From Diplosphaera chodatii (taxonomy: Eukaryota > Chlorophyta > Trebouxiophyceae > Prasiolales > Stichococcaceae): DNA of 64,000 bases. The notes under the pieces are model-generated. The model searched no databases and was not told where the DNA came from. It saw nothing but the letters and a program-made list of their open reading frames with translations. Shown one piece after another: positions 31,597 to 44,100 of the stretch. The first letter of the stretch is position 1; the number at the start of each line of letters is the position of its first letter. The stretch spans positions 558,001 to 622,000 of the forward strand of contig JAALGY010000035.1 of assembly GCA_032358165.1 (NCBI GenBank), in the 5' to 3' direction. A program made the position numbers and the translations under genes.

Positions 31597-34500
31597 CTAC
31601 GTAGAGCAGAACGGCTTGAAGCCGACGTGCCCTTCCTGGATGTCATGGTAGGACCTGATGCCGCCGAAAACAATGGTCGCCACCGTGCCTGCTGCAATGA
31701 CCGTTGCCTGTGCACGCACGCACATGCACCAGCTGTCGGCACTTTGTGTACTGCTCACATACGTGCTGTGGTCGCAACACAGCTGTTGGCATGCATGGGC
31801 ACTATCCGCAGGCTCTGCAGCAGTGCAACAGCATTGCAACATACCATCAGCAGCACGATGATGCTGGCGCGGCCGCTCTTGCGCACCAGCCACCCCAGGC
31901 CCGTTACACCGATCAGCGACGACACAAAAGCGATTGGTGCAAACACCTGGGAACTCAACAGGCCAGAGTGCATTGGAAGGCACCAAGGCAAAATGCTGAC
32001 CACACGCTGGCATATACTTGCTGGAATGTATGTCACACAGCACATCCTGTTGTCACCTTGACATATGATGTGTTCAGCATCCCATTGAAGAGGAAGGACA
32101 GTGCAATGCTGCTGCTGCCGAAAAGGATGATCAGCACCTGCACGGTGACTGAGGCACTCAGCTTGGTCCCTGACAACGAGCATGCCTGGAGATGCAGTTT
32201 CACTTTGACAGGTGAAACCGCACCGCTGTGGAGGCCACAACTTGTGGCTGCACCCCCAACGCCAGCAGGAAAGGGTTGAAGATCAGGGCGCCGCCAATAC
32301 CTGGTGCCACCATACACTCTGGTGACAAGGATCTCACCACAAATGGTCCGAAAATGGCCTGATGAGTTGTGCCATCGATTCTGAAATACGGCTGATGCTG
32401 CATTGCAAGCTGGAGCTACAGAAGCTGGTGACTTCCCCCCTCAGGCCCGCACCTAGGAGACCTGCAATGAAGCCGGATGCTGCGACCACGCCGGTCACGA
32501 CTGCCAGGTTTGTCGGCCCATGACTCAGGTCCTCACCATCTGCAGTGAGACGGGGGGCATCAGCAGGGAACCGCGCCACGTGGCACCACATAACCATTCG
32601 GTCAACAGTGCTGGTTCAGTGCCAACCTGATGTTCGGCATACATCAGGGGGAATACTTCTTGTATAGATCCAAACGGCAGGGTGAAGGCTGAGGTAGGAG
32701 CCAAAGCGGCGCACTGGCTGACTCGCCGCCGGACAGTCGTGTCGTCATCATCTTGCGCAGCTCGCTGTCCACGGCATTCGGGTCGCGCTCGAAGGCGCGC
32801 GACTGCAGTGCATAACCACCAGGCAGTTTTGAGTGCAAACCCGGTGGCTGGGGCACAGGAGTGAGGTTCCCAGGATACAGAGGCATCCGTCACTGTATGG
32901 CACACTGCTACGGAACCAGAGGCAAAGTGGATCCAGCGCCAGATCCCAGGGCTATCTGCTGTGAAGCAGAACCGCCTTTCGGTCAGACGCACGCAGCCTG
33001 ACATCATGAAGCATGCAGTGCTGCTCACCTGGTAGCGCACGAAGGCGTAGGTGACGAGGCCCAGCATCACCGCCTGGCCGCCGGCGGTGACGCCAAACTG
33101 CCAGGTGCAGTGCCCAAACTTGGCCTTCTGCAGCTGCAGCGCCAGGAACACCGCCCACAGCGCCAGCAGCAGTGCAGCCTGTTCATGTCCAGAATGCAGC
33201 TTGCAGATGGCAAGGATGACCGCCAATCTGGGGCAGTGTGTCACCACCAGCCATCCGGACAGCAACGTCCAGCTGAGAATGCCCAAAGAAGCAAACTAGT
33301 CACATCTGCATGACTGCCTGCGGAGTGCAAGCATGCATCGGCTCGGGGAAAGGTACGCAGTACTGCGGCACGGTAATCAGTACGTGGCGGACCTTGACCC
33401 AGGGCACGCGCCGGGCTGCGCCCACCAGCCACGCCTCCGCCTCGTGCACCAGCTCGGCGGCGCTCGGGTGCGGCTTCTCCTCGATGTGAGCGCTGCACAC
33501 CCGTGAGATCACCTCGCACTACACGCCCGTCCACCAGATGATAGACCAGCTACAGCATGGCACAGTTGACACATGCACAACAGCTCGCACATTCTAATCT
33601 GCGCTTGAGGCGCTGCCTCCTGTACCACATATGGTTGCAAAGCCAATTGCCAACCTGCTGAAGTGCTCGTCGACGCCCCCCCTGTCGAGCGCCAGGCTCA
33701 CAGCCCGCCGCCACTTGCGACGCGGGTCGTCTGTCTCCGACACGCGGCCCCCCTCCAGCAGCGACTCCCGGTTCCCGCTGTCCTCACCGCTGCACCAGGT
33801 GTGCCAGGTGTTAAGTCCCGCCAGCGATATACCATATTGCAATAGCTCATGCTGACGGAGATGGTGTTGAGCATCTCAGGCACTGAGCACCAGGGGCATT
33901 GGACACCATTGCAGTTCCCAGCCTCACTGGTGCTGTGATGCCTTCCTCTCCTCCCGCAGCTGCTTGAAGCCCTTGGCGTACGTTTTGCGCACCACCACCA
34001 CCAGCAGCACCGACAGCAGCGCCGTCTGCAGCCACTCTGGCGTCAGCGGGTTCAGCAGCACTCCCTGTAGAGACGTGCAGACGTAATGAATTTTGATGTG
34101 GATGCTGTGGGCGGCGTTCAGTCCGTTGTGCGTGCGCATAGTGCCAATCGTATGTGTTCAGCCGCAGGACAGGCGGGGCAGCACTAGTACTCACGAACGA
34201 GACTCCGAAGAGCATCGCCGGGATGAGTGTCAACGCAATGTCAAAGTTCAACAGGGTTTTCGTCCTGTCCACCGGCGACCGCTGCAGCAGGCCGTATATG
34301 CAGGATCCGATAGCGCCGGTAGCGACCACTGAGTGCGACAGGCCCGTGCACAGCTTGAGGTCGAAACCCTGCATATGACACAATATGAGTCATGCCTAAC
34401 CTGCCGGCAAGCTGCAGCCCAGTCATCTCATGGCGTTGTCAGGGCCCAGGTGGCGAGCATGGCGGGGCGCCTCACCAGCACGCTGTTGAACAGCGGCACA

Positions 34501-35182
34501 TAGAATGGGCCCCCTCCAATGCCGGCCGCATTTGCCAACAGCGCGCACTGCCGCAGCACCAGCAGCAGCAAGCATCAGCACGACCTCACGGCAGGCAAAC
34601 GATAGTGCGGAGCCGCCCAGGCGAGGCATGACAAGGGTCAGTACAGGGTACCGCACCACTGCTGCGGCAACCGCTGCAGCCACTGTCTTGGGCGACCAGC
34701 GGAAAGGTGTGCTGGAGTCTGGGCCACTGTCGTCGTCATCGGACGGTTTGCGTGGCCGCTTCTTCTTGTGGTGGCTCAGCAGCTGTGTGGCGTCGGGTTT
34801 CAGGACATGCTGGGCCAGGTGCGTCGCTGCAGCTGCAGGGCTGCGGATTTGACAATACGGGGATCGAGTCAGCGACAAGCACGTCTACGCCTGGAAGCCT
34901 GCTTCAGGAAGTTGCTGCTGATTTACGGTGGAGATGCACCGATCGTTTTCATCCTAGTGCATGCATAACCCTCCGACAACATGGATGCATGACCATGATG
35001 CCTATGCTTTCGAACCCCAGCGGTGCATCCTGCAGGTGCAATTGCAAGGCAAATCGGGCTTGCCTGCGGCTGCTGGCGACCTGTGACTGCGCGTTCACGG
35101 GTAGACTACCGCCAGCCAACACCAACATCAGCAGCAGGGCCGCAGGCGCTGCGGCCGGTCCGTGCGACACTCGATGCGCCAT
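31597..35182 (-). CDS. TauE/SafE family membrane permease (plant-type sulfite exporter family)
   Basis: A polytopic membrane protein of the TauE/SafE family; members move sulfite, sulfoacetate or related anions. A likely first exon from 35182 encodes a hydrophobic leader (AALLLMLVLAGGSLPVNA). A hydrophilic segment follows with KKKRPRKPSDDDD and then WSPKTVAAAVAAAVVRYPVL (about 34630-34720). Conserved family blocks are ANAAGIGGGPFYVPLFN (near 34490-34540), LCTGLSHSVVATGAIGSCIY (34300-34360), DIALTLIPAMLFGVSF (34190-34240), TPEWLQTALLSVLLVVVVRK (33985-34045), the NLAVVTGVVAASGFIAGLLG stretch (32460-32515), GGALIFNPFLLALGVQPQVV joined to ASTAVRF (32215-32290) and IAFVSSLIGVTGLGWLVRKS (31870-31935). 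The last exon ends at TAG 31597-31599. The splice from the leader exon is not resolved and the substrate is not inferable from sequence. Confidence 0.78.
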
Positions 35183-36448
35183 CCCGGTCGCAACTTCTAT
35201 GTCATGTGGACATCCGCAGACTGTGCATGCACGGCCGCTGCACACGGCTGTCACAAGGCGTGCCGTCTACACGTGGGGAATGAGTCAGCTGCTGCAGGGT
35301 GATTGTGAATGCGATGAGTTTTCCTGCCTAGACCGCACATCTGACACCCCTGTGCATGTGGGGGGAGCGAGAGCATACACAAGAAGCTAGGTCTGGTTGT
35401 CAAAGGTCCAGGTATTCATATCGAGACGACAGGTATTTGCAGTCAGAATGGTGTAGACGAAACCTACATTGCTACAGCCTGCAGGCTAGGTGCCGTGCGT
35501 GCATGAGGGCGCTCACAGCTTTACGCATCCATCCTTCATCACGTGTCAAACATACGGTGTCCGGTACCAGTGCTATCGCGCAGACGGTAGAGTGGAATGG
35601 TCTCTTGACAGATGCAGGGGTATTTCAGGGAGGTGCAGGCCGCTCAAGTACCATGCATCAAACAGTACGTAGTACTGCTGGTACTCCCGTCACAAGGTTC
35701 ATGATGATCAATATGACCATTTTGACCCCTATGAAGGCAGAGCGAGATAGCATAGCCTTCGACATCGCATCTCGCATGTTTGACCTTGCCGCCGATGCTG
35801 AGACGGCGGGATGTCAGAACAAGTGCAATCAAGTCAGCAACGCGGCTGTTTGCCCTCTCTCTTCGTGTCGTGCGTCTGCCTGCACTTTTGTTGGGATGAC
35901 CGCGTCCACTGCAGTGCAGTATTGCCCGCCAGAAAGCTAAAACGTATATGCTCCTTGGACACGTGAGGAAGCTACAGCTGTCGCCGAATGCTTTCTCTAA
36001 GATCTTGCGGGCTGTCGACGCGGCGGAACAGCAACGCTACAGAAACCTCGATACTCTACGCAACACACCCAGTGCATCGTGGTGCCTCGCGTTGTAGCAA
36101 AGGTCTGGTCCGCCTGACCAGGCGCCGAATCACCGCCAGTTATTTTGCACAAAGCGGACCCCGCCTGGAACACCCGCCATCGTTGTAGGAGGACCGTTTG
36201 CGTGGAGGCTGCCGCCCCTGAACCCTCTTGCCGTTTTGCGGTGCTGCAATCCATCAAACAACGGACGTCGTCAGATCGCCGTGTGCTCATTGGAAAGTGA
36301 CCTACGAAGCATCTGGATGGTGCAACATGAGGATGGTCGGTGTTGATGCGGATATGAGGCACAAAGCAGCAGGCAGCCTGTGCACATGCTGCAGCCTGCT
36401 CTGACAGGCCCGATCCAACTGCCTGCCCGTGGCTGCGCCCGAGGCCAA
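35183..36448. other. Divergent intergenic region, about 1.27 kb
   Basis: It separates the TauE/SafE gene and the copper radical oxidase gene, which are transcribed away from each other, so it should contain both promoters. A 194-codon open frame (35356-35940, +) has no recognisable motif and is treated as unproven. Base composition is less GC-rich than the flanking exons. Confidence 0.4.
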
Positions 36449-39400
36449 ATGGTCAGCTGCAGAAGCGGCGCCACCGCCGCCACCGCCAGTTTGGCTCTGT
36501 TGCTGGGCCTACTGCTGCTGATTCCAGGGCGATCAGCAGGCGCTCATGCAACGACCCTGAACAGCCTCGTCACCGGAATAATGAGCAGGGCCGCTCAAGT
36601 CGACGTGGTGAACTTGGGCACAGCTGCAGCATCCCGCAGACTGTTGGCCCCCGGCACGCAGCCTGCTGGCAATGCAGCCCCCGCAAATGCTGATGCTGCC
36701 AAATCTCCGCACAAGGTGGGTGTGTAGTGTGTGTCTGCCAGCATGCTCTGCAGGACTGCCGCGGGCAGTGTTACCCTATCAGCAGCCACCTGGCTGTGTA
36801 GTGAACGTCTGGACAATCCAGGTGCCCTGCATGTACTGTGCTGCAGCTTGGGGCTTGGGGACGTACCATCATCTTTCCGATTGTGGCGGGCGCAGCCACA
36901 ATGCTGCACACCAGTGGCAAGCTGTTGGTGTGGGCAGCCAACTCTACAAATGCCTCCCCAGCTGGCACAGCCTACGCTAGCATGGCTGCTGATGTGATTG
37001 GCCTGACGGTCAGTCTGATGCCCGCAGTGCTGTCCAGCCACATCCCTACGTACTCAACCTACCTGCATGTTTGCCTTCGTTAAGGACATAACATGGAGCT
37101 GCTTTTGAATCTGATGCCAAGCATGGCAGGTGACGGCGACATACGACCCGGCTGACAACAGTGTCTCTGAAGCAAATGTGTCGCGAACAAACCACGACAT
37201 GTTTTGCCCAGGCACGGCTGACGTCAGTGGCTCGATGCTTGCATGATGTCACTGTGTCCCTGCTAAAATCCATCATTGCAAGCCTGACATAACTGTGTCT
37301 CCCCTGCGTCAGGCATCTCAGTAAGTCAGGCTGCAGTGTCCCGCCTTGGCTTTTGTTGCTTTTGGTTATCTGCACACAGCGAGGGGTCAGGTGACACTCC
37401 TTGCTTGACCTGTCCTTCGTTGTTTTGAGCACAGACACTGCCAGATGGTCGGATTGTGGTCACGGGGGGTGTGAGCAGCCTTCGAAGCAGCATCTACAAC
37501 CCTGTGAGATTGCTGCCTGCTGCTGACATCCCTCATGTCCTTGAATATTATGTCGTGTCAGTCTTTCTGTCTGTCCACACACAACCAGTGAACGACTTAT
37601 GTGCAGGTCACGAACCAGTGGGTATCAGCACCAAACATGAGGATACCGCGAGGGTACCATGCTTCAGCAATCTTGTCGACTGGCCAGGTCTGTTCGCACA
37701 AAGGGCAGATGCTGTAGACGTGCAGACTATGGAGTCTCTGGTTGCACACTACGGGCAACAAAATCGTACTCGTGTGAAGTCCATTGATGTCATCATATTG
37801 CAGGTGTTTGTCATAGGTGGCAGCTACTCTGGCGGCATTGGCAGCAAAAACGGCGAGGTGTATACGCCCAACATAGGCTGGCGGCTGCTGCCGGGATGCC
37901 CTGTAGTCCCGATCCTGACCAAGGACTTGCAGGGGCAGTTCCGATCCGACAACCATGCCTGGCTGTGAGGCTCAAACTGCTGCCAACTGCGACCTGCTGT
38001 AGGACATGTCAGGCGTTTGGCCACCTTTTAGAAGGGCATTCTTGCAACTGCACTGCAGTCACCCTGTCAACAATCGCTCAGCAGAATCTTGCAGGATTTC
38101 TCTTGGTGCTTGCACAGGTTTGGCTGGTCAAATGAGTCGGTATTCCAAGCCGGGCCAAGCGTCGCTATGCACTGGTTTGGTGCCACCGGCAGAGGCAGAG
38201 TGGTTGCTGCTGGCCGTCGTGGAACGGATACAGACGCCATGAATGGCAAGTTTGCAAGGCCCTGATCGCCGCAGCCTCAATGGCCGTGCATCCAATTGCT
38301 TGCTTGATTACCGCATTGGATTGTCTGCCCAAACGACATATGCATGGCACATCACTCCTTGATGGGTGCGCAATACTGCAGGCAATGCTGTCATGTATGA
38401 TGCGACGGCTGGCAAGATCTTGACACTTGGTGGCGCCACATCCTATACCAACAACCCTCAAAGCCTACCTGCCGGGGTCTTGAACACTGGCAGATACTCA
38501 GCAGGTCGGCGTCAGCTCATTTGCATGGCAGCTGTTGCATGGATGCAGCCGACTCCAGCATGCTGTGCCAGCACTGCACAATGACACACATGTGCTGCAC
38601 TATTGGTCCCATGGTGTCATCGTGTCCTGAGCGGCAGGCCCATACTGGACGATGTCACGGCCACCAGCAATGCCCATGTCATCACGATCGGCGCACCCTT
38701 CGAGCCGCCAGATGTGCAGCGGGTTGGCAGCATGGCCTTTGCCCGGGCTTTTGCCAACAGTGTGGTGCTGCCAGATGGGAAGGTTCTCGTACTTGGGTGA
38801 GCAATTGAACACCCCGGCTGATGTAGCCCCGACCGCTAATTGGTACCAGATTGCGCAACACAACTGTCAGAAGTGCGTAAGGTTCGCCAGTTAGGCAACT
38901 ATGATGTCAGAAGACCATAAGCAGAGGTAATGTCGAGATGGTTTGCAGTGATGCAGTCTCGACCTGTGGACTATGCAGGGGTCAGAAGTCGCCACTGATC
39001 TTCACAGACTACACCGCGCAGCTGACGCCAGAGCTGTGGGACCCCGCCACCGAGAAGTTCGCCCGTCTGGCGCGTGGCAGCGTGGCTCGGACGTACCACA
39101 GGTGAACTAAGTATTTTAAAATTGGGCCAAGCAAGTCCTGTGATCAATGCAACTAACATTGAGCAGGCTGCACATGCGTTGAAGGACACGTTTTAGCACA
39201 GGAGCTCGATGAGCAGCATGCTGATCTGCACCGTCCTGCGCTGCTTCCACACACGCATTGGCCTTGTAGCAAGCATGATGGTGAATCAACAAATCGCTCC
39301 TGCAGTACTGCTCAGTTGATGCCGGACGCCACCGTGTTCTCTGGGGGCGGCGGGCTGTGCGGCTTGGGTTGCAGATACAACCACTTTGACGGCCAGGTGG

Positions 39401-40646
39401 ATGCTGCGATCTTGCCAGCCTGGCTTTGTCTGCCACCTCAGGTCGTTGAGGCTGCAATGTAGGACGCGCGCACACAGGTCTCCCAAGGTTTGATGCCCGT
39501 ACAGATGATTGATGCCTCATAAAGTACTGTATCTTTTCATGCAGGTGTTCAAACCGCCTTACCTATTCAATGCAGACGGCTCGCCAGCACGGCAGCCTGT
39601 CATCATACTGGCACCTTCGAATGTGAGTATGTTCCTTAACCTGAGTCGCTACTTGACTTGGTGCAGGCTCTGCGAGGTCTCCTAAGTACCTTGTGCAGCA
39701 TAACAGCCTGGTCATTTGATGCTGAACCCTGCTGTTGGTCAAGGTCACCATTGGCAGCGAGATTACAGTCACAACAGACCGGCCTTGCCCCAGCTTTGCG
39801 CTGGTGCGCTACGGCACGGCCACGCACGCGCTGGACACCGACCAGCGGCGCGTCCCGCTGACGCCAAAGCCTCTAGACCCTGGGCCCGCCCCGCCGTCCC
39901 CTGTGCTGACCGCCGACAGCGCTGCTGCCGCCGGCGGGCGGCGGCTGATGCAGCAGGTGGCCTTTGATGCGGCGGGTGGCGCGGTGCTGGTGCAGGGCTC
40001 CACGCTGTTGACAGGCGGAGGCGTGGTGCAAGGCGCCGTGCCACAAGCCCCACCGCCGCAGATCCCCGTGCCCCTTGGAGCCACAGGCGACTTCGGGGTA
40101 GCTGGCGAGTTTGGCACCAGTACGGACGAGCCACCTGCTGCCCTGATAGTCGCACCTCCTGCAGTGGCAGCGCCAGCAGTGGAGGCACCTGCAGCCGCGG
40201 AGCAAGCGCTCACACAGGCGCCTGTCCAGACGCCTACGCCCTTCGCAGCGCCGGTGCCAGCACCAGAGGCCGCCGCGGCTGTGCAGCTGCCAGCTGCGCC
40301 GGCACCGCCTGTGCCATCCCCTCCTCCCGTGGCGGCAGCGCCAGCAGCAGAGGCTGCCGCGGCAGTGCAGCCGGCTGGAGCGCCGGCACCACTTGCACCA
40401 TCCCCTCCCCCCGCAGTGGCACCACCGAAGACAGCTGCCCCTGCGCAGCCGGCGCCCGCACCGCCGCCCGCAGCCATCAAGCAGGGACCAACCTGTGGGC
40501 CGGGTAAGGCCGGACAGTCCTGCTACAGCCTGTCGCTGCCCGCGGACCCGGGCGTCTTGCTTCCGGGCTACTGGATGCTGTTTGCGATGGATGTCAATGG
40601 CGTGCCCAGCAAGGCGGCGACGGTACATGTTGGCTTAGCATCTTGA
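36449..40646 (+). CDS. Secreted copper radical oxidase, galactose-oxidase type (AA5_2), with a Pro/Ala-rich insertion
   Basis: The enzyme is predicted to oxidise a primary alcohol to an aldehyde, releasing hydrogen peroxide. A signal peptide opens at 36449 (SLALLLGLLLLIPGRSAGA). The seven-bladed Kelch domain follows galactose oxidase closely: GAWGRTIIFPIVAG (36850), HDMFCPGTAD then TLPDGRIVVTGG, RIPRGYHASAILSTGQ, GSKNGEVYTPN, FRSDNHAWL, GNAVMYDATAGKILTLGGAT, FARAFANSVVLPDGKVLVLG and FSGGGGLCGLGCRYNHFDGQ. All copper and cofactor residues are present: the cross-link Cys (codon 37205-37207) and Tyr (37655-37657), axial Tyr-His in RTYHS (39094-39099) and His in ATHALD (39825-39827). The residue equivalent to Trp290 is Tyr (37825-37827, GGSYSGG). 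About 215 residues rich in Pro/Ala (39873-40520) interrupt the C-terminal domain before PGVLLPGYWMLFAMDVNG. Confidence 0.9.
39873..40520 (+). other. Proline/alanine-rich insertion inside the oxidase C-terminal domain
   Basis: Between RRVPLTPKPL and CYSLSLPADPG, where galactose oxidase has only a loop of a few residues, the frame stays open for about 215 codons rich in Pro, Ala and Val. It includes repeated APAPPVPSPPPVAAAP-like and APAPLAPSPPPAVAPP-like segments. SPPP motifs are typical of hydroxyproline-rich cell-wall glycoproteins of green algae, which suggests O-glycosylation. Confidence 0.8.
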
Positions 40647-41164
40647 GAACGTTCGGTGGGTCTTCTGGAGTGTTGCGTGAGACTCGGGACTAATGGGCTG
40701 ACGCCCATTCAGCTGGCAGCCCGGATCAGGCCAGCACCAACGTTTCTGGTAGACACTGTGGGTAGTGGGTGTTGCATATACAATGCCACTGCTGGTTCCA
40801 GCATTGCATCGGGGTGGTGCACCTGTGTGTTGACAGTGTGGTCAGTCGCTAAGCACTGCGTCAGGATGAGTGGTAGATAGTGAGGGTTTGTGTCACATAA
40901 TGTCCATCGGTCGGGTCGGTATGCATGAGGTTGCATAGCATCTGCATCAGGATTGGTCAGGACTGGCTGCCAGATAGAGACACAACCTTGACTGAATATT
41001 GCCTGTGGTCTGCCTGGCTTAGCAAGTGGCTGATTGAAACTGTACGATAGGATTTTCACACGCGCCCCTGTGAATGCAAAGGTATCCTGGTGCCATGCGG
41101 CGTATGCCAAGACGTCGTGCTTGGATGTTGTCTGGACGGTGTCACAGAGCGCCCTGACAGAGCA
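40647..41164. other. Convergent intergenic region
   Basis: It lies between the stop codons of the copper oxidase gene and the minus-strand TPR gene, probably 3' UTR of both. Nothing else was recognised. Confidence 0.45.
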
Positions 41165-44100
41165 CTACTGACCCTCCGAGGCTGGCGGCGGCTGGCTGCT
41201 GGGCGGCGTGGCAGGCCCCGTGGCAGGCCCCGCTGCTCTGCCCCTGCCTCGCCCGGCCCGACCCCGCCCACGGCCACCTGCGGGACAGCGTCTCCAGCAT
41301 GGGCACAGCTGCTGACATCTCTCGTCTGCAAGCTAGTGATCACTGAGATGGACCATGCAACCCCGTTCCACTTGCAGTGGGAGTCCAAAGGGCGCACCAG
41401 CTGCTGCGGTGCCGGCTGCTTCCGGCGTCGCGCCAGCAGCCGCCAGCTGGCGCGACAGCAGCAGGGCCGGCGCCCCGCCACGCCCCCCTGCAGCCGCGGC
41501 GGCGGCGCCAGGGGGCCGAACCGCGGGCCGCGGACGGCCTGCTGCTGGTGCCGCCGCCGGCGAGGCTGCAGCACCCCCTGCAGCACCGCCGGGCTGCGGG
41601 GCACCGGAAGGCTGGCCCTTCTGCTGCTTGGGCTGGAACACGATTGGCGACCTAGCTCGCCGCCGACGTGGCTGCTGCCGCTGGGTGTCCTGGCCACCGC
41701 CAGACTCGGCAGGCGCTGCGGCTGCGGCTGCGGCTGCAGGCGTGGCAGCCGGGGCAGACGCGGGACCCGGCTGCACGCCTGCTGGGGACTCTGCCGCCGC
41801 TGCAGCCGGGGCCCCCTGCTGCTTGGGCTCCGGAGCTGACAGGGACTGCGGCTGCTCCGCCGCCGGCCCCTCGGCAGCCGCAGCACCCTCGCCCGGCTCA
41901 GGATCCTGTGCTGGAGCTGCGTCCGCTTCGGCTGCCTCTGCAGCATCTGCTGCAGCATCCCCGGCCGCGTCCGTCTCCACAGCGGTCTCCACGGCGGGCG
42001 AGGCGCCGCCATCCTCATCATCCACATCCAGCAGCTCCTCGTCACCTGCACCAGTTGTTCCCCCGGACTCCGCTTCCTATCCCACCGCTTTGCGTGATTG
42101 CAGGACATCGCCGAGATGATGTGCGTGGAGACTCCACTCATCAATAGCTGTGTTCGCGTCGCCTACCTGCATCGCCCCCATCATCGCCCAGCTCCCCGGC
42201 TTCGTCCAGCCAATCCTCATCGCCCTCCTCACCAGCCTCAGCCTGCAACAATGTGGCACGGCGACTGCATCAGCCACCGCACTGATGCATGCTGCGGTGC
42301 CCACGGGCAAGGGAACCGAGAGGGAAGCTGCAGCACAGCTCATAAGGCGGTACAACACACACCTGGTCCCCGGCTTCTGTGGGCCCAGCGGCCACTACAT
42401 CCGCAGCCGCACCGGGGTCGGTCCTCTTGGCGGCAGCAGGCTCTGACGCCGGTGCGTCTGCAGCTGCGATGCCCAGCTCTGCCGCCGGTGCGTCTGCAGC
42501 TGCGATGCCCAGCTCAGCAGCGGGCGGCACGGCGGGCTCCTCAGCCGTCGGCGCGCTGACCGGCGGCACCTGGCCTGCATCGGGGCCTGCGGCGTCTTCC
42601 GTGGGCTGCAGCTCGGGCTCAGCCGGGGCGTCTGCTGCATCCTGCTCAGTTGCGGGCTCTGGCTCGGCGTCCTCCATGCCATCTTCTGCAAGGAGCAGAG
42701 GAAAGGTGTCCAAGAAACTGTGGCCTACACGGCTGTGTACAGGATACCACGATCGTGACAAGCAGTACTGTGCAAGTCGAGATTCCATGAAACTGTAGCC
42801 TGCAGTGCTGTGTACAGGATACCACGACCGTGACAAGCAGTACTGTGCAAGTCGAGATTCCACAACGCATGGTGGTCGAGCGAGCCAGACCCTTCAGCAC
42901 GGCCACTTCTGGTGCAGACAACACTTGCCTGCCAGTTGATACAGGCATGTGGGACAGCCACAATGGCTATGTGCAATCCAATGAAACCCGGGCGCACCCT
43001 CATATTCGCCCTCTTCCCCGGGCTCCATCTCAGCGTCATCAGCGGCCGGGGTCTCTCCCTCCTCCAGCTCCCCGTCATCCTCCGCGACATCTGCACATGC
43101 ATGTCAATAAGCCTTGAACTCAGGTGACATGGATCCTCGGCAACAGAACGTGCGCGTCCATGAGGCAGCAGATGCACCTGCACACGAGGAAGCAAGGCAG
43201 AGCAGGGCTACCGGAAAGGGCTATGACAAAACTGCGCAGCAGGCGCACCAGTGTCGCCGCCGTCGGCAGCTGCTGCTTCGCCAGCTTCCATGTCGTCGCC
43301 GGCCAGATCTGCATCAATCAGACACTGATGTGGGCCATCTGGGACATTGCTTACGTCGTCATATATCTTTGCTCAAGCTGATACAGCTGTCATGTGCTTG
43401 CTACACGAGCAAACAGCCGGCATAGGCCGCAACTCACCCTCAGTATCGGTGTCGCCACCCTGCTGCTCAGCAGCCTCAGCAGCTGCCAGGTCCTGAGCCG
43501 CTGTGTCTTCAGCAGCCGGCGGCTCCACAGCTGCAAGCTCGACAGCCGGTGACACAGCTGGCGGCACGACCACAGGGGCCGCAGGTGCTGCGGCAGTGGC
43601 TGGCGCATCTGCTGGCTTTGACTCAGATGGAGCTGCCGCGGCGCTGAGCCGGCCGCGCTTTGCAGAAACCGGCTCGTCAGTCCCGGCCGCATCATCATCC
43701 CGCGGGTGCTTGCTGCCGCTGGCCCTGGCCTCCGACTTGATGACCGCCGGCGCCGCCGCTGCAGGGGCTGACGCTGCAGGCTCCAACGTCGCAGGGGCGC
43801 TGCTGAGGGGCGTCTCTGCTGGCACAGCAGGTGCTGGTGCATCAGCAGCGGGCTGCGAGGCTGCCAGCTTGCGCGCGAGGGCAGCGCTCCGCAGGGCCTC
43901 CAGGCCGGCGGGGGCGTCTGCTGGGGTGGACGCTGCTGGAGCGACAGCGGGCGGGGCGGCGCCTGTGGCAGCGGCAGCGGCAGCCAGGTCGATGACCACA
44001 GGCGGCGGCAGGGTGGGTTCGGCCAGCGCCGGCGCGGGCGTTGGGGCTGCAGGAGACCCTGCAGGCAGCGGCAGCGGCAGCACAGCGCCTGCCACCGTCT

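Noticed and set aside
35356..35940. Plus-strand 194-codon frame between two divergent genes.
   Set aside because: No recognisable motif, mixed composition, and no splice-supported neighbours; kept only as an unproven possibility in the intergenic entry.
41355..42119. Plus-strand 254-codon Ala/Pro/Ser-rich frame.
   Set aside because: It is antisense to the low-complexity C-terminal exons of the TPR gene; GC-rich Ala/Pro codons give open antisense frames. No start context or family similarity.
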